Below are positions 12,789-20,730 of a DNA stretch of 21,880 nt, piece by piece (positions within the stretch are counted from its first letter, which is position 1; each line of letters opens with the position of its first letter). Under the pieces are notes generated by a model. That model was given only the letters and a program-made list of their open reading frames with translations, searched no databases and was not told the DNA's origin. The translations under genes were made by a program, and so were the position numbers. This DNA comes from an uncultured Clostridia bacterium (GTDB lineage Bacteria; Bacillota; Clostridia; Christensenellales; UBA3700). The stretch is taken from positions 1 through 21,880 of the forward strand of contig CAMOQV010000014.1 in the NCBI GenBank assembly GCA_946623205.1, written 5' to 3'.

Positions 12789-14867
12789 TTATCTATGGTA
12801 CAAAATCAACTTTGTATCCTTAGTCAATTTTGGCTTTATTTCCATTTGATCTTTATCGAATAAAGTAATAACGCCATTTTCGTCGATTGTACCAATTACA
12901 ATGACATACTTGTCCCCTTTAATGCTTGATTCAAACACTGAACGAATCAAATCATAAGCTGTAATATCTTCAGGGATTTCTTTGAAGCATTCAGATACCT
13001 TTAGTGTATACATATCTGAATTGATATCCATTTTTCTTCCTTGAGATAAATCATCGTTCTTTACTAGCATATTTAGATACAAGTCAAACAATGTGCTTTC
13101 GAACGCAAATTGAGTAATCATCTTAGATGTTAATCTATTTGAGATAATTACATTATGTACATTAAAGCTCTTAATAATATCGTGGTGCTTAGGATCTAGA
13201 ATTTCGACCACTATCTTTATGTTATTAACATTTATCTCTGGATTATTCTTTGCAATGACAGATTGCAATTCTCTAACTCTAACCAATGATGCAATTGTTT
13301 CATCGTCAGCATGCTCAACGCTCTTTTCGTTATTAGATAAAAGAACTAGTGTTACCTCATGCTTTGCTTTCTTCAAAAAGTCTACAAACTCTTTATAGAC
13401 TTCTATTGGATCAACAGATTTTGTATAAACTTCTGTTACATCACAATTCTTTAATTTAAAGTTTGCTGGAATTGCTCGTTCTGAATCTAAAATTAAAATA
13501 TTATTTCTACCATTCTTTAAACCAACAGTTGCATCGATTGATTTTAAAACTTGTTTAAATTGTGTGTTGTGTCCAAAGAAAATAACATCGTTAAATTCTG
13601 TTCTTATGCAATCCGATATTTTGACTTTTTGTGGATGATATTCATAATTAGCTGCTAATTCTTCATTACCAACTTCACCAATATAGAAACCAAAGTTTTC
13701 ATCTCCAACTCTTGTAGAAGATAGAGGCAAACTTACTTTATGTGTCTTTAAAAAGTTTCTTGCATATTCAATGCTATCTGTTTGCTCTGTTTTTTCTGCA
13801 GAGATTGTCAATCCATATTGAGATAATAATTCGCTATATATTGGGCCCATTTCTGGATTTAAAGCAAATTGAGAAATCAAACTTCCCATAGTATGTGTAA
13901 CTGGCATAGGAATGATTCTACATTTTTCTGACATCTTTTTATCTTTAATTAATTTTGAAACCAAATCCAATGTTACAGCGTCGTCAACCTCTACAATTAT
14001 ATTTTGATTATTAATAGAATTTTCTGCCGATGTGATATGAACGACTTGAGCAACTGTCTTTATAATTTGAGAATTACCATAAGCTTCTTCGTATAAACCG
14101 CCAAATTTATCTTCAGCAATGTTGTTGTTTAAATCTTCACCTAATACAATAACCGCTTCTGCAAGATTTAAAGAAACGCTTTTTAATTGTTGAGAAGAAT
14201 AGGTGTCACCTTGCTTTATCATAATAACCAGTCTATTTCTCAATTTATTTTTTAAGTATAGATAAGTTCTTTTGAACCAACCATACTTTGCATATTTTTG
14301 TTTCAATTTTGTGTTTCTTGCATAAATAGCATCCTCTATGCGATCATCAATTGCATCTTGGATAGCCTCTCTATCTTCGCTAGCAAGAATTAATATTTCA
14401 AGTTTTTTGCCTGTAAATAAAAAGTTTCTAATAATTTCTGGAGCTCTAACATTCCAACCCAAAATAACGATATGATTATATAAATACAATTTCTTCATAC
14501 CAGGGTTTTTATAACTCATATATGTTGAAATGAAGTTTGTCAAATAAGCAATCAACGAACCCGTAAAGAATATTGTGCCCAAAAACATTACAACAATTGT
14601 AAATATTCCAACGCCAACAACATGTGGCCCTGCCATCTCATAATCCATATTGTTAGACAAAATTAATCTTATAACATAGAAAGTAGATTGAGCATATCCC
14701 ATATCCTCAGAGCCTGGAATCTTAAAACTTCTAAGCACCAAAGAAGAAATAACAAACAACAAAATATTGATTAGAATAATAACATTTAAAACGACTCTGC
14801 CTGGGTTTGTAGCAAGTTTAACGTTCCAAAATTTTCTGATTCTTTGCTTTGACAATTCTTTAATCAT
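12789..14867 (-). CDS. CASTOR/POLLUX-like ion channel with two RCK-type domains
   Basis: Start chosen at ATG 14867 (MIKELSKQ, 692 residues), with GAGGGG upstream; an in-frame GTG at 14885 falls on the predicted transcription start. Numbering from this ATG: TM1 at 25-46, a short pore-like loop at about 57-80, TM2 at 82-113, then a Rossmann/RCK domain starting HIVILGWN (about 132-139) and a second one starting NDVIFFGHN (about 426-434). The canonical potassium filter TVGYG is absent; the loop reads LILSNNMDYEMAG. The segment LLSNNEKSVEHADDETIASL (509-528) resembles the conserved Asp-rich stretch of plant and bacterial CASTOR/POLLUX channels. Ion and ligand are unknown. It is the first gene of the operon and may supply the input that the phosphatase/kinase below it reads (inference). 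Confidence 0.68.
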   Translation of the reverse strand: MIKELSKQRIRKFWNVKLATNPGRVVLNVIILINILLFVISSLVLRSFKIPGSEDMGYAQSTFYVIRLILSNNMDYEMAGPHVVGVGIFTIVVMFLGTIFFTGSLIAYLTNFISTYMSYKNPGMKKLYLYNHIVILGWNVRAPEIIRNFLFTGKKLEILILASEDREAIQDAIDDRIEDAIYARNTKLKQKYAKYGWFKRTYLYLKNKLRNRLVIMIKQGDTYSSQQLKSVSLNLAEAVIVLGEDLNNNIAEDKFGGLYEEAYGNSQIIKTVAQVVHITSAENSINNQNIIVEVDDAVTLDLVSKLIKDKKMSEKCRIIPMPVTHTMGSLISQFALNPEMGPIYSELLSQYGLTISAEKTEQTDSIEYARNFLKTHKVSLPLSSTRVGDENFGFYIGEVGNEELAANYEYHPQKVKISDCIRTEFNDVIFFGHNTQFKQVLKSIDATVGLKNGRNNILILDSERAIPANFKLKNCDVTEVYTKSVDPIEVYKEFVDFLKKAKHEVTLVLLSNNEKSVEHADDETIASLVRVRELQSVIAKNNPEINVNNIKIVVEILDPKHHDIIKSFNVHNVIISNRLTSKMITQFAFESTLFDLYLNMLVKNDDLSQGRKMDINSDMYTLKVSECFKEIPEDITAYDLIRSVFESSIKGDKYVIVIGTIDENGVITLFDKDQMEIKPKLTKDTKLILYHR

Positions 14868-14890
14868 TGAACCCCTCACTGACACTTTAA

Positions 14891-14920
14891 ATTATATTAA
14901 TATTATAAATATTTAGTCAA
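14891..14920 (-). promoter_or_regulatory. Promoter of the four-gene signalling operon
   Basis: Minus strand TTGACT (14915-14920), 18-base spacer, TATAAT (14891-14896); start near 14884, leaving a leader of about 17 bases that holds the GAGGGG ribosome binding site. It begins 5 bases after the clpC terminator, so this operon has its own transcription start. Confidence 0.75.
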
Positions 14921-14925
14921 TAATG

Positions 14926-14953
14926 AAAAATATGCCCATCGTGCGATGAGCAT
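14926..14953 (-). terminator. Intrinsic terminator of clpC
   Basis: Minus-strand ATGCTCATC-GCAC-GATGGGCAT: a 9-bp stem with one U-G pair, followed by A and TTTTT. It starts 25 bases after the clpC stop codon. The wobble pair becomes an A-C mismatch on the plus strand, which fits minus-strand use. Confidence 0.8.
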
Positions 14954-14978
14954 ACTTTACATATTATTTGGCAAATTA

Positions 14979-17615
14979 TTATTCTTGTGTTTCGTCAGCC
15001 TTTTCTTCAGGCTCTATTTTAGACTCTTTTTCTTCTTTTACTTCGCCTTCTACGACCTTTTCGAATGTCAATTCATTATCTTTTGCAGATATTACAATCG
15101 TGTCTCCAATTCCGAATTCATCTTTTAACATTCTTGTTGCTAATTCATCTTCAATCATTGATTGCAATGCTCTTCTTAGAGGTCTTGCACCATATTCAAG
15201 GTTAAAGCCTTTTTCTATTACTACATTCAAAGCTTCATCTGTGATATTGATATTAATACCTCTATCTTGAAGTCTCTTTTGTAATGAGTTTGCCATCAAC
15301 TTAGCAATTGAATACATATCCTTCTTTTCGAATGATCTAAATACGATAATGTCATCAATTCTGTTAATGAATTCTGGCTTTAGGGTTCTTCTTAGAGCTG
15401 CCATCTCTCTTTCTTTCATTTCATCATAATCGCTCATTGCATCTTCACCGTTTCCGCCAAAACCAACAGCCTTCTTCTTTAGATCAGATGCACCAATATT
15501 TGATGTCATGATAATTATCGTATTTTTGAAGCTTATTGTTCTTCCGTGAGAGTCTGTCAATCTACCATCATCAAGGATTTGTAATAAGATATTAAATACA
15601 TCTGGGTGAGCCTTTTCGATTTCATCGAATAGGATTACAGAATATGGATTACGTCTAACTTTTTCTGTTAATTGGCCACCTTCGTCATATCCTACATATC
15701 CTGGTGCTGAACCAATTAATTTAGATACGTTAATCTCTTCCATGTATTCAGACATATCGATTCTTATCATCAAGTTCTCATCACCGAACATTGCTTCAGC
15801 AAGAGCCTTAGATAACTCTGTCTTACCTACACCTGTTGGTCCTAAGAAGATAAATGAGCCGATTGGTCTCTTTGGATCTTTAATACCAACTCTTGCACGT
15901 CTAACTGCCTTAGCAACAGCTTTAACAGCTTCGTCTTGTCCGATAACTCTCTTTTGAAGAGTATCTTCAAGGTGTAGAAGTACATCTGCTTCAGATTGAG
16001 TCAATTTAACAACTGGAACCTTTGTCCAAGAAGAAACGATTTGAGCAATATCTTCTTCTGTCAAAACTAACTTTTCTTCAGATTGAGTACTCTTCCACTC
16101 TCTCTTTCTTCTATCTAATTCATTTTGAGTTTCATCAATTTGCTTCTTGATTTCACCAGCTTTGTCATAATCTTCTTCTCTTGCAGCATCTGTCTTTTCA
16201 ACATTTAATCTAGCAATCTTTTCTTCAAGATCGTTAATATCTTTTGGTAGAACTGATGCGCCGATATGCTTTCTTGATGCAGCTTCATCAATTAAGTCAA
16301 TTGCTTTATCTGGCAAGAATCTATCGTTAATATATCTATCTGACAAATTAGCTGCAGCTTTAATTGCTTCATCTGTAATTTTTACATGATGGTGCTCTTC
16401 ATATTTTTCTCTTAATCCTTTTAGGATTAGAATTGTATCTTCAACTGATGGTGGTTCTACCATAATTGGTTGGAATCTTCTCTCTAAAGCTGCATCCTTT
16501 TCGATATACTTTCTATATTCTTCAATTGTTGTAGCACCAATAGTTTGCAATTCACCTCTAGCTAGTTGTGGCTTTAAGATATTTGCAGCATCCATATTTC
16601 CATCTTCGCCAGTAGCACCAGCACCAACAATCATATGAATTTCATCGATAAATAGGATAATGTTTGGATTATTCTTTACAATATCGATGGCTTCTTTAAT
16701 TCTCTCTTCGAATTCGCCTCTATATTTTGCACCAGCAACCATACTTGTGATATCCAAGCTAAAGATGATTTTGTTCTTTAACATTTCTGGAACATCACCC
16801 TTTACAATAGCTTGAGCTAATCCTTCAACGATAGCACTCTTACCTACACCTGGTTCACCAATCAAAACTGGGTTATTCTTTGTTCTTCTAGATAGGATTT
16901 GTATAATTCTATCTACTTCTTCTTTTCTACCAACAACTGGATCTAGTTTGCCTTGACGAGCGCGTGCTGTCAAATCAACACCATATTTGTCCAATCCCTT
17001 TAGTTTTGGATCTCCTTTTGGCTTTTGTTGTCCTTGCTTTGCTTGCGATGGTTGTCCAAATCCGCCAAGACTAAATCCTGCATTCTTAAGCATGTTTTCT
17101 ATATCTTCTGGATTTCCTCCAAATGAGAAATTGAACATTTGTGGACCTTCTTGTTGTGGCTCATCCATATCTTCTTGATCTTGTCTTTGAGCAGCTAAAG
17201 CTTCTTCTTTTTGAGCTACAACATTGTTGTAGATTAATCTAATATCGAAGCCTTGTTCTGCAAGACCATTTACACCATAAGATGTTGGGTCTTCTAAAAT
17301 AGCAATCAATATATCAATTGATGTTACATAATCTTGACCATTAGCTTTTGCATCTTTTGATGCCTTATTCAATATATTCTCAACACGCTTAGATAATGTA
17401 TATCCAGCTTGCTTTTCATTCTTAAATGGAATAATGTGCATATATCTTTCAACGTCAACACCAATATTTCTCAAATATTGGCCAGCAGGTGATTCGTCAA
17501 CTTTTAACATAGCTGCAACTAAATGCTCTGTTCCAAGTAAACCGCCTGAAGATATAGCATATCCTTTTGCCCTATCAATTACTTTTTTGCATTCATTACT
17601 GTATCCTAAAAACAT
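14979..17615 (-). CDS. clpC: ClpC-family AAA+ unfoldase, ATPase partner of ClpP
   Basis: ClpC unfolds proteins and feeds them to ClpP; with McsB it degrades arginine-phosphorylated proteins. 878 residues, longer than the usual roughly 810. Double Clp-N repeat at 1-145; AAA1 with Walker A GEPGVGKS (253-260) and Walker B LFIDEIH (321-327); UVR-containing middle domain (EEDYDKAGEIKKQID, about 480-494); AAA2 with GPTGVGKT (592-599) and LFDEIEKAHPDV (662-673); and the ClpP-docking loop AVGFGG (716-721). The extra length comes from a Gln/Gly/Pro-rich linker between N domain and AAA1 (about 140-205, containing MFNFSFGG) and an acidic C-terminal tail (about 855-878). Strong ribosome binding site AAGGAGGG; 1 base after mcsB. 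Confidence 0.96.
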   Translation of the reverse strand: MFLGYSNECKKVIDRAKGYAISSGGLLGTEHLVAAMLKVDESPAGQYLRNIGVDVERYMHIIPFKNEKQAGYTLSKRVENILNKASKDAKANGQDYVTSIDILIAILEDPTSYGVNGLAEQGFDIRLIYNNVVAQKEEALAAQRQDQEDMDEPQQEGPQMFNFSFGGNPEDIENMLKNAGFSLGGFGQPSQAKQGQQKPKGDPKLKGLDKYGVDLTARARQGKLDPVVGRKEEVDRIIQILSRRTKNNPVLIGEPGVGKSAIVEGLAQAIVKGDVPEMLKNKIIFSLDITSMVAGAKYRGEFEERIKEAIDIVKNNPNIILFIDEIHMIVGAGATGEDGNMDAANILKPQLARGELQTIGATTIEEYRKYIEKDAALERRFQPIMVEPPSVEDTILILKGLREKYEEHHHVKITDEAIKAAANLSDRYINDRFLPDKAIDLIDEAASRKHIGASVLPKDINDLEEKIARLNVEKTDAAREEDYDKAGEIKKQIDETQNELDRRKREWKSTQSEEKLVLTEEDIAQIVSSWTKVPVVKLTQSEADVLLHLEDTLQKRVIGQDEAVKAVAKAVRRARVGIKDPKRPIGSFIFLGPTGVGKTELSKALAEAMFGDENLMIRIDMSEYMEEINVSKLIGSAPGYVGYDEGGQLTEKVRRNPYSVILFDEIEKAHPDVFNILLQILDDGRLTDSHGRTISFKNTIIIMTSNIGASDLKKKAVGFGGNGEDAMSDYDEMKEREMAALRRTLKPEFINRIDDIIVFRSFEKKDMYSIAKLMANSLQKRLQDRGININITDEALNVVIEKGFNLEYGARPLRRALQSMIEDELATRMLKDEFGIGDTIVISAKDNELTFEKVVEGEVKEEKESKIEPEEKADETQE

Positions 17616-17616
17616 T

Positions 17617-18618
17617 TTATACGCCCTCCTTATTTAAGGTATCTTGAACCATCTTTACTCTTGCGATATCTCTTTGCTCTGCATTCATATTCTTTTTTGT
17701 TATAAAGCACATCATTGCAGGCTGAGTATTGATAGTCAAGTTGTTTAGTTTTTCTATATCAATATTTAAATAGCCTAACGCTACGCCCAATTTAACTAAT
17801 GCTAAATTTTGCATAAGCTCTTGCGATGACATCTTACATGCATATTTCAATATGCCATAAGAAATCATAATGCTATTTTTTAAGTCCAAACCTTGAATTG
17901 TAGCTATTTCTTTTCTTGCAACATCTTCAAGATTTACTATTGTTTCTACAACCTTTTTAACCATATTCAATATCTCGCTTTCGCTTAACGATATTGCAGC
18001 TTGGTTAGACACTTGGTACATATAGCCTTCGGCTTTTGATCCTTCGCCATATATCCCTCTTATTGTAATTCCAGCACCTTGATATTTCAATATCAAAGCT
18101 TCAATTTTGCCTGTCATTGTTAATCCTGGCAAGAATAACATAACAGAAGCTCTCATTCCACTACCCAAATTTGTTGGGCAAGATGTTAAATATCCAAGTC
18201 TTGAATCAAATGCTATATCTAAATTTTTCTTTAGTTCAGCATCTACTTTGGCAACATTATTATATGCATCCTCAAGATGGAATCCTCTTAAGATGCTTTG
18301 GATTCTTAAATGATCTTCTTCATTTACCATAACAGATATATCTTCTGGCTTTGATATAAATGCAGCACCATATTTTGATTTCACAAGATTTTTGCTTATC
18401 AAATGTCTTTCTACTAAAGCCTGAGCTTTTAGTGGCTCAATTGTTGCCATAGAATAATAATCATTTGAAAAGACCTTATCGCATGCTTTTTTAACACCAG
18501 CATATAATACTGAATATATTTCTTCTTCCCCTTTTAGCATTCTTGGGAATGGCAATGAATTAATATTTCTTGCTAATCTAATTCTTGTTGATACAACTGT
18601 AGTACTAAAAATATTCAT
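17617..18618 (-). CDS. mcsB: Protein arginine kinase McsB
   Basis: McsB phosphorylates arginine residues, marking proteins for ClpCP and inactivating CtsR in characterised Bacillota. At 333 residues it is slightly shorter than usual. The phosphagen-kinase fold is evident from STRIRLARN (10-18), NEEDHLR (99-105) with a catalytic Glu, TSCPTNLGSGMRASVM (145-160) with the conserved Cys147, and YGEGSKAEG (190-198) with Glu192. The C-terminal RDIAR (316-320) matches the RDxxR phosphoarginine-binding allosteric motif. The start codon overlaps the mcsA stop in TAATG, with AAGGAGGGG just upstream, so translation is coupled. All catalytic landmarks are present, so it should be active. Confidence 0.96.
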   Translation of the reverse strand: MNIFSTTVVSTRIRLARNINSLPFPRMLKGEEEIYSVLYAGVKKACDKVFSNDYYSMATIEPLKAQALVERHLISKNLVKSKYGAAFISKPEDISVMVNEEDHLRIQSILRGFHLEDAYNNVAKVDAELKKNLDIAFDSRLGYLTSCPTNLGSGMRASVMLFLPGLTMTGKIEALILKYQGAGITIRGIYGEGSKAEGYMYQVSNQAAISLSESEILNMVKKVVETIVNLEDVARKEIATIQGLDLKNSIMISYGILKYACKMSSQELMQNLALVKLGVALGYLNIDIEKLNNLTINTQPAMMCFITKKNMNAEQRDIARVKMVQDTLNKEGV

Positions 18619-19127
18619 TAACCCCTCCTTGCTAAAAGTTTTTGTAGTTCATCTTTGTATTGTTTTGCTAGCACATAATTTTCAGCTTTTGCAGCTGCGT
18701 TCATCTTTGCTTGCAATTCTTGTATCTTTTCATCAAGCGTTGGAGCCTTTACACTCTTAGATATTACATGCTCTGGCATCTTGCCTGCATACGTCCTACC
18801 ACCTAATTTATTTACGTACGCATCAACTATATTTGAAAATGTTTTATAGCATTCGCTGCATCCAAATCTTCCAGTAGACAAAATATCCTCTTCTGTGCAT
18901 CCACACTTACATGTTTTTCTTGCTACTTTTAAAGGTTGATAAGGTGATGGCATAAAATCATTAAATAGCGAAGACATAAATACATTGTAATGCTCAGCAA
19001 TATTAGAATTTGCATTACACTCTTCACATAAAGCAATATCTAACTTTTGCCCATTTACGTATTCTTTATAAAAATAGTTCGCGATATTTTTCTTACAACA
19101 ATCGCATAGTTTTTGACTTTTGTACAT
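18618..19127 (-). CDS. mcsA: McsA, zinc-binding activator of McsB
   Basis: McsA binds and stimulates McsB and modulates CtsR. 169 residues. Four cysteine pairs are visible: Cys8/11 (with an extra Cys10), Cys34/37, Cys73/75/77 and Cys90/93, matching the family's zinc-finger layout. A UVR-type coiled helix pair occupies the C-terminus (about 131-166, LDEKIQELQ...AENYVLAKQYKDELQ). The ATG has GAGGAG upstream and follows the ctsR stop by 1 base. Its position between ctsR and mcsB is the canonical one. Confidence 0.94.
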   Translation of the reverse strand: MYKSQKLCDCCKKNIANYFYKEYVNGQKLDIALCEECNANSNIAEHYNVFMSSLFNDFMPSPYQPLKVARKTCKCGCTEEDILSTGRFGCSECYKTFSNIVDAYVNKLGGRTYAGKMPEHVISKSVKAPTLDEKIQELQAKMNAAAKAENYVLAKQYKDELQKLLARRG

Positions 19128-19128
19128 A

Positions 19129-19581
19129 TTATCTCCTCATCAATCCTATCAATATCTCTTTAAAAATATTCTTTCTCAACCCATCAGTCTTCATTGGCAG
19201 CGCAAGCGCTTTATCTGAAATGGCAGTCTTTATTATTTCTTTTTCTCTCTCGTCAATTATTTGTTCAAACTCAAGTCTGTCTAATATGTCTGATGCCTTA
19301 TTAAAGGTTAATTCATTTACCTTATCTACTTCCTTTAATATATTTGGAATAATATCTTCAGCATTTTGAGAGATACGAATAATAGTTACACTACCACCGC
19401 CACCTCTTTTAGATTCAACCACGAATCCCTTATCTACATTAAAACGCGTAGATAATACGTAGTTGATTTGGCTTGGGGCTACAGCAAAATAGTTAGCAAG
19501 ATCATTTCTTGATAATTGTAACTTCTCTTCGTCACCCAATGTAGACTTTATAAATTCTTCAATAATATCTGATATATTCAA
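19129..19581 (-). CDS. ctsR: Heat-shock repressor CtsR
   Basis: CtsR represses clp genes by binding a tandem heptad operator. At 150 residues it has the normal length. The start is TTG at 19581, giving MNISDIIEEF, the family's usual N-terminus; AAGGAG lies 9 bases upstream and no better ATG exists. The winged helix-turn-helix (about 20-65) includes RNDLANYFAVAPSQINYVL, and the wing carries the tetraglycine heat-sensing loop KRGGGGSVTIIR. The C-terminal helical domain (about 80-150) is the dimer/McsB interaction part. The operator GGTCAAA-GAA-AGTCAAA lies immediately upstream, so the operon is autoregulated. Confidence 0.95.
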   Translation of the reverse strand: MNISDIIEEFIKSTLGDEEKLQLSRNDLANYFAVAPSQINYVLSTRFNVDKGFVVESKRGGGGSVTIIRISQNAEDIIPNILKEVDKVNELTFNKASDILDRLEFEQIIDEREKEIIKTAISDKALALPMKTDGLRKNIFKEILIGLMRR

Positions 19582-19616
19582 GCCTATCTGCTCCTTTTTT
19601 CATATTGTCTCAAAAG

Positions 19617-19633
19617 TTTGACTTTCTTTGACC
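19617..19633 (-). promoter_or_regulatory. CtsR operator
   Basis: Minus-strand GGTCAAA-GAA-AGTCAAA is an exact match to the CtsR consensus RGTCAAA-NAN-RGTCAAA. It covers roughly +3 to +19 of the predicted ctsR transcript, a position that blocks RNA polymerase. Confidence 0.95.
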
Positions 19634-19642
19634 TTTGATTTT

Positions 19643-19670
19643 ATTATACCACCTTAAAACTCTAAGTCAA
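19643..19670 (-). promoter_or_regulatory. Sigma-A promoter of ctsR-mcsA-mcsB-clpC
   Basis: Minus strand TTGACT (19665-19670), 16-base spacer, TATAAT (19643-19648), start near 19636. Its -35 lies 7 bases from the -35 of the divergent galU promoter. Confidence 0.87.
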
Positions 19671-19677
19671 GCGTATT

Positions 19678-19706
19678 TTGACAAGTAGTATTTATAGCGA
19701 TATAAT
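19678..19706 (+). promoter_or_regulatory. Sigma-A promoter of galU
   Basis: TTGACA (19678-19683), 17-base spacer, TATAAT (19701-19706): a consensus sigma-A promoter. The predicted start near 19713 leaves a short leader with AAGGAG before the galU ATG. Such a strong promoter suggests constitutive expression. Confidence 0.92.
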
Positions 19707-19731
19707 TTAATAGACTACAAGGAGAAAGTAT

Positions 19732-20610
19732 ATGCAAAAAGTTACAAAAGCAGTTATTCCTTGCGCAGGTTTTGGAACACGTTTCTTGCCTGCTACAAAG
19801 GCTATTCCAAAAGAAATGTTCCCTATTATTGATATTCCATCTTTACAATTAATAGTAAAAGAATGCGTAGATAGCGGAATCACAGATGTACTAATTATTA
19901 TTTCAGATAGAAAACAATCTATAATCGATCATTTTTCTGAAGAGAAAAAGCTTGAAGATCAATTAAGAAAAGTAAATAAACCAGATTTATTAGCAAAAGT
20001 TCAAGAGCCAACTAATATGGCAAACATTAAGTTTGAATATCAACATGTAATGAACGGCACAGCTAATGCGGTTCTTATCGCTAAAGAATTTGCAAATGGT
20101 GAACCTTTTGCTCTTCTATATGGTGACGATTTAATGTATGCAGATAAAAAGCCTGTTACAAAGCAATTAATCGATGCATATGAAAAAGTTGAAAGAACTA
20201 TTGTTGGTTGCCAATCAATGCCAAAAGAACTAGCAATTAAATATGGCGTTGTTGTTCCTGGCGTTGTAGATGGTAGATTAACAGAGATTAAAGGCTTTGT
20301 TGAAAAACCACCTATAGAAAAATGCCCTTCAACTTTGGCATCATTAGGAAGATATGTAATCTCTCCAGATGTATTTGATTACATCGACGCAACTCCAGTA
20401 TCTCCAAATGGCGAAAAGTACATTACAGATACAATCCAATTAATGGCAGATTCTGTTGGCGCTTATGCTTATGATTTTGAAGCTAGACGTTATGATATTG
20501 GAGATAAAGTTGGTTTAGTTGAAGCTTTAGTTGAATTTGGTCTAAGAAACCCTGAAACAAAAGCAAGATTAACTGAATATCTAAACAATCTTGATGTTTC
20601 AAAATTCTAA
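19732..20610 (+). CDS. galU: UTP-glucose-1-phosphate uridylyltransferase
   Basis: GalU makes UDP-glucose from UTP and glucose-1-phosphate, for cell-surface polysaccharides and glycolipids; cytoplasmic. At 292 residues it has the usual bacterial length. The nucleotidyltransferase signature is AVIPCAGFGTRFLPATKAIP (residues 7-26), followed by KEMFPI. The sugar-nucleotide motifs MNGTANAV and LLYGDDLM (the metal-binding Asp pair) and the VEKP motif (GFVEKPP) follow, with YDIGDKVG near the C-terminus. ATG with AAGGAGAAAGTAT upstream. It is monocistronic: its own consensus promoter lies in front and an intrinsic terminator begins 20 bases after the stop. It is divergent from ctsR. Confidence 0.96.
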   Translation: MQKVTKAVIPCAGFGTRFLPATKAIPKEMFPIIDIPSLQLIVKECVDSGITDVLIIISDRKQSIIDHFSEEKKLEDQLRKVNKPDLLAKVQEPTNMANIKFEYQHVMNGTANAVLIAKEFANGEPFALLYGDDLMYADKKPVTKQLIDAYEKVERTIVGCQSMPKELAIKYGVVVPGVVDGRLTEIKGFVEKPPIEKCPSTLASLGRYVISPDVFDYIDATPVSPNGEKYITDTIQLMADSVGAYAYDFEARRYDIGDKVGLVEALVEFGLRNPETKARLTEYLNNLDVSKF

Positions 20611-20630
20611 TTAGGTAAAATTTCATTAAC

Positions 20631-20657
20631 ATCCCTCCTTTGGAGGGATATTTTTTT
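20631..20657 (+). terminator. Intrinsic terminator of galU
   Basis: ATCCCTCC-TTT-GGAGGGAT, a perfect 8-bp stem with a 3-base loop, followed by A and seven T. It lies 20 bases after the galU stop codon. Confidence 0.93.
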
Positions 20658-20682
20658 GTCCAAATATTTTACATTTCAAAAG

Positions 20683-20696
20683 CGAACAAATGTTTA
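20683..20696. promoter_or_regulatory. LexA/DinR SOS box of dinB
   Basis: CGAACAAATGTTTA matches the Gram-positive LexA consensus CGAACRNRYGTTYC at 13 of 14 positions. It overlaps the -35 hexamer of the dinB promoter, so LexA binding would block polymerase. Confidence 0.83.
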
Positions 20697-20721
20697 CTTT
20701 TATATATTATAGGTGTATAAT
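20693..20721 (+). promoter_or_regulatory. dinB promoter
   Basis: TTTACT (20693-20698), 17-base spacer, TATAAT (20716-20721). The predicted start is about base 20728, only 3 bases before the ATG, so the transcript would be nearly leaderless. The -35 overlaps the SOS box. Confidence 0.78.
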
Positions 20722-20730
20722 GGTCTTACC

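Noticed and set aside
14868..14885. GTG start of the channel gene at 14885
   Set aside because: It coincides with the predicted transcription start, and the ATG at 14867 has GAGGGG at normal spacing.
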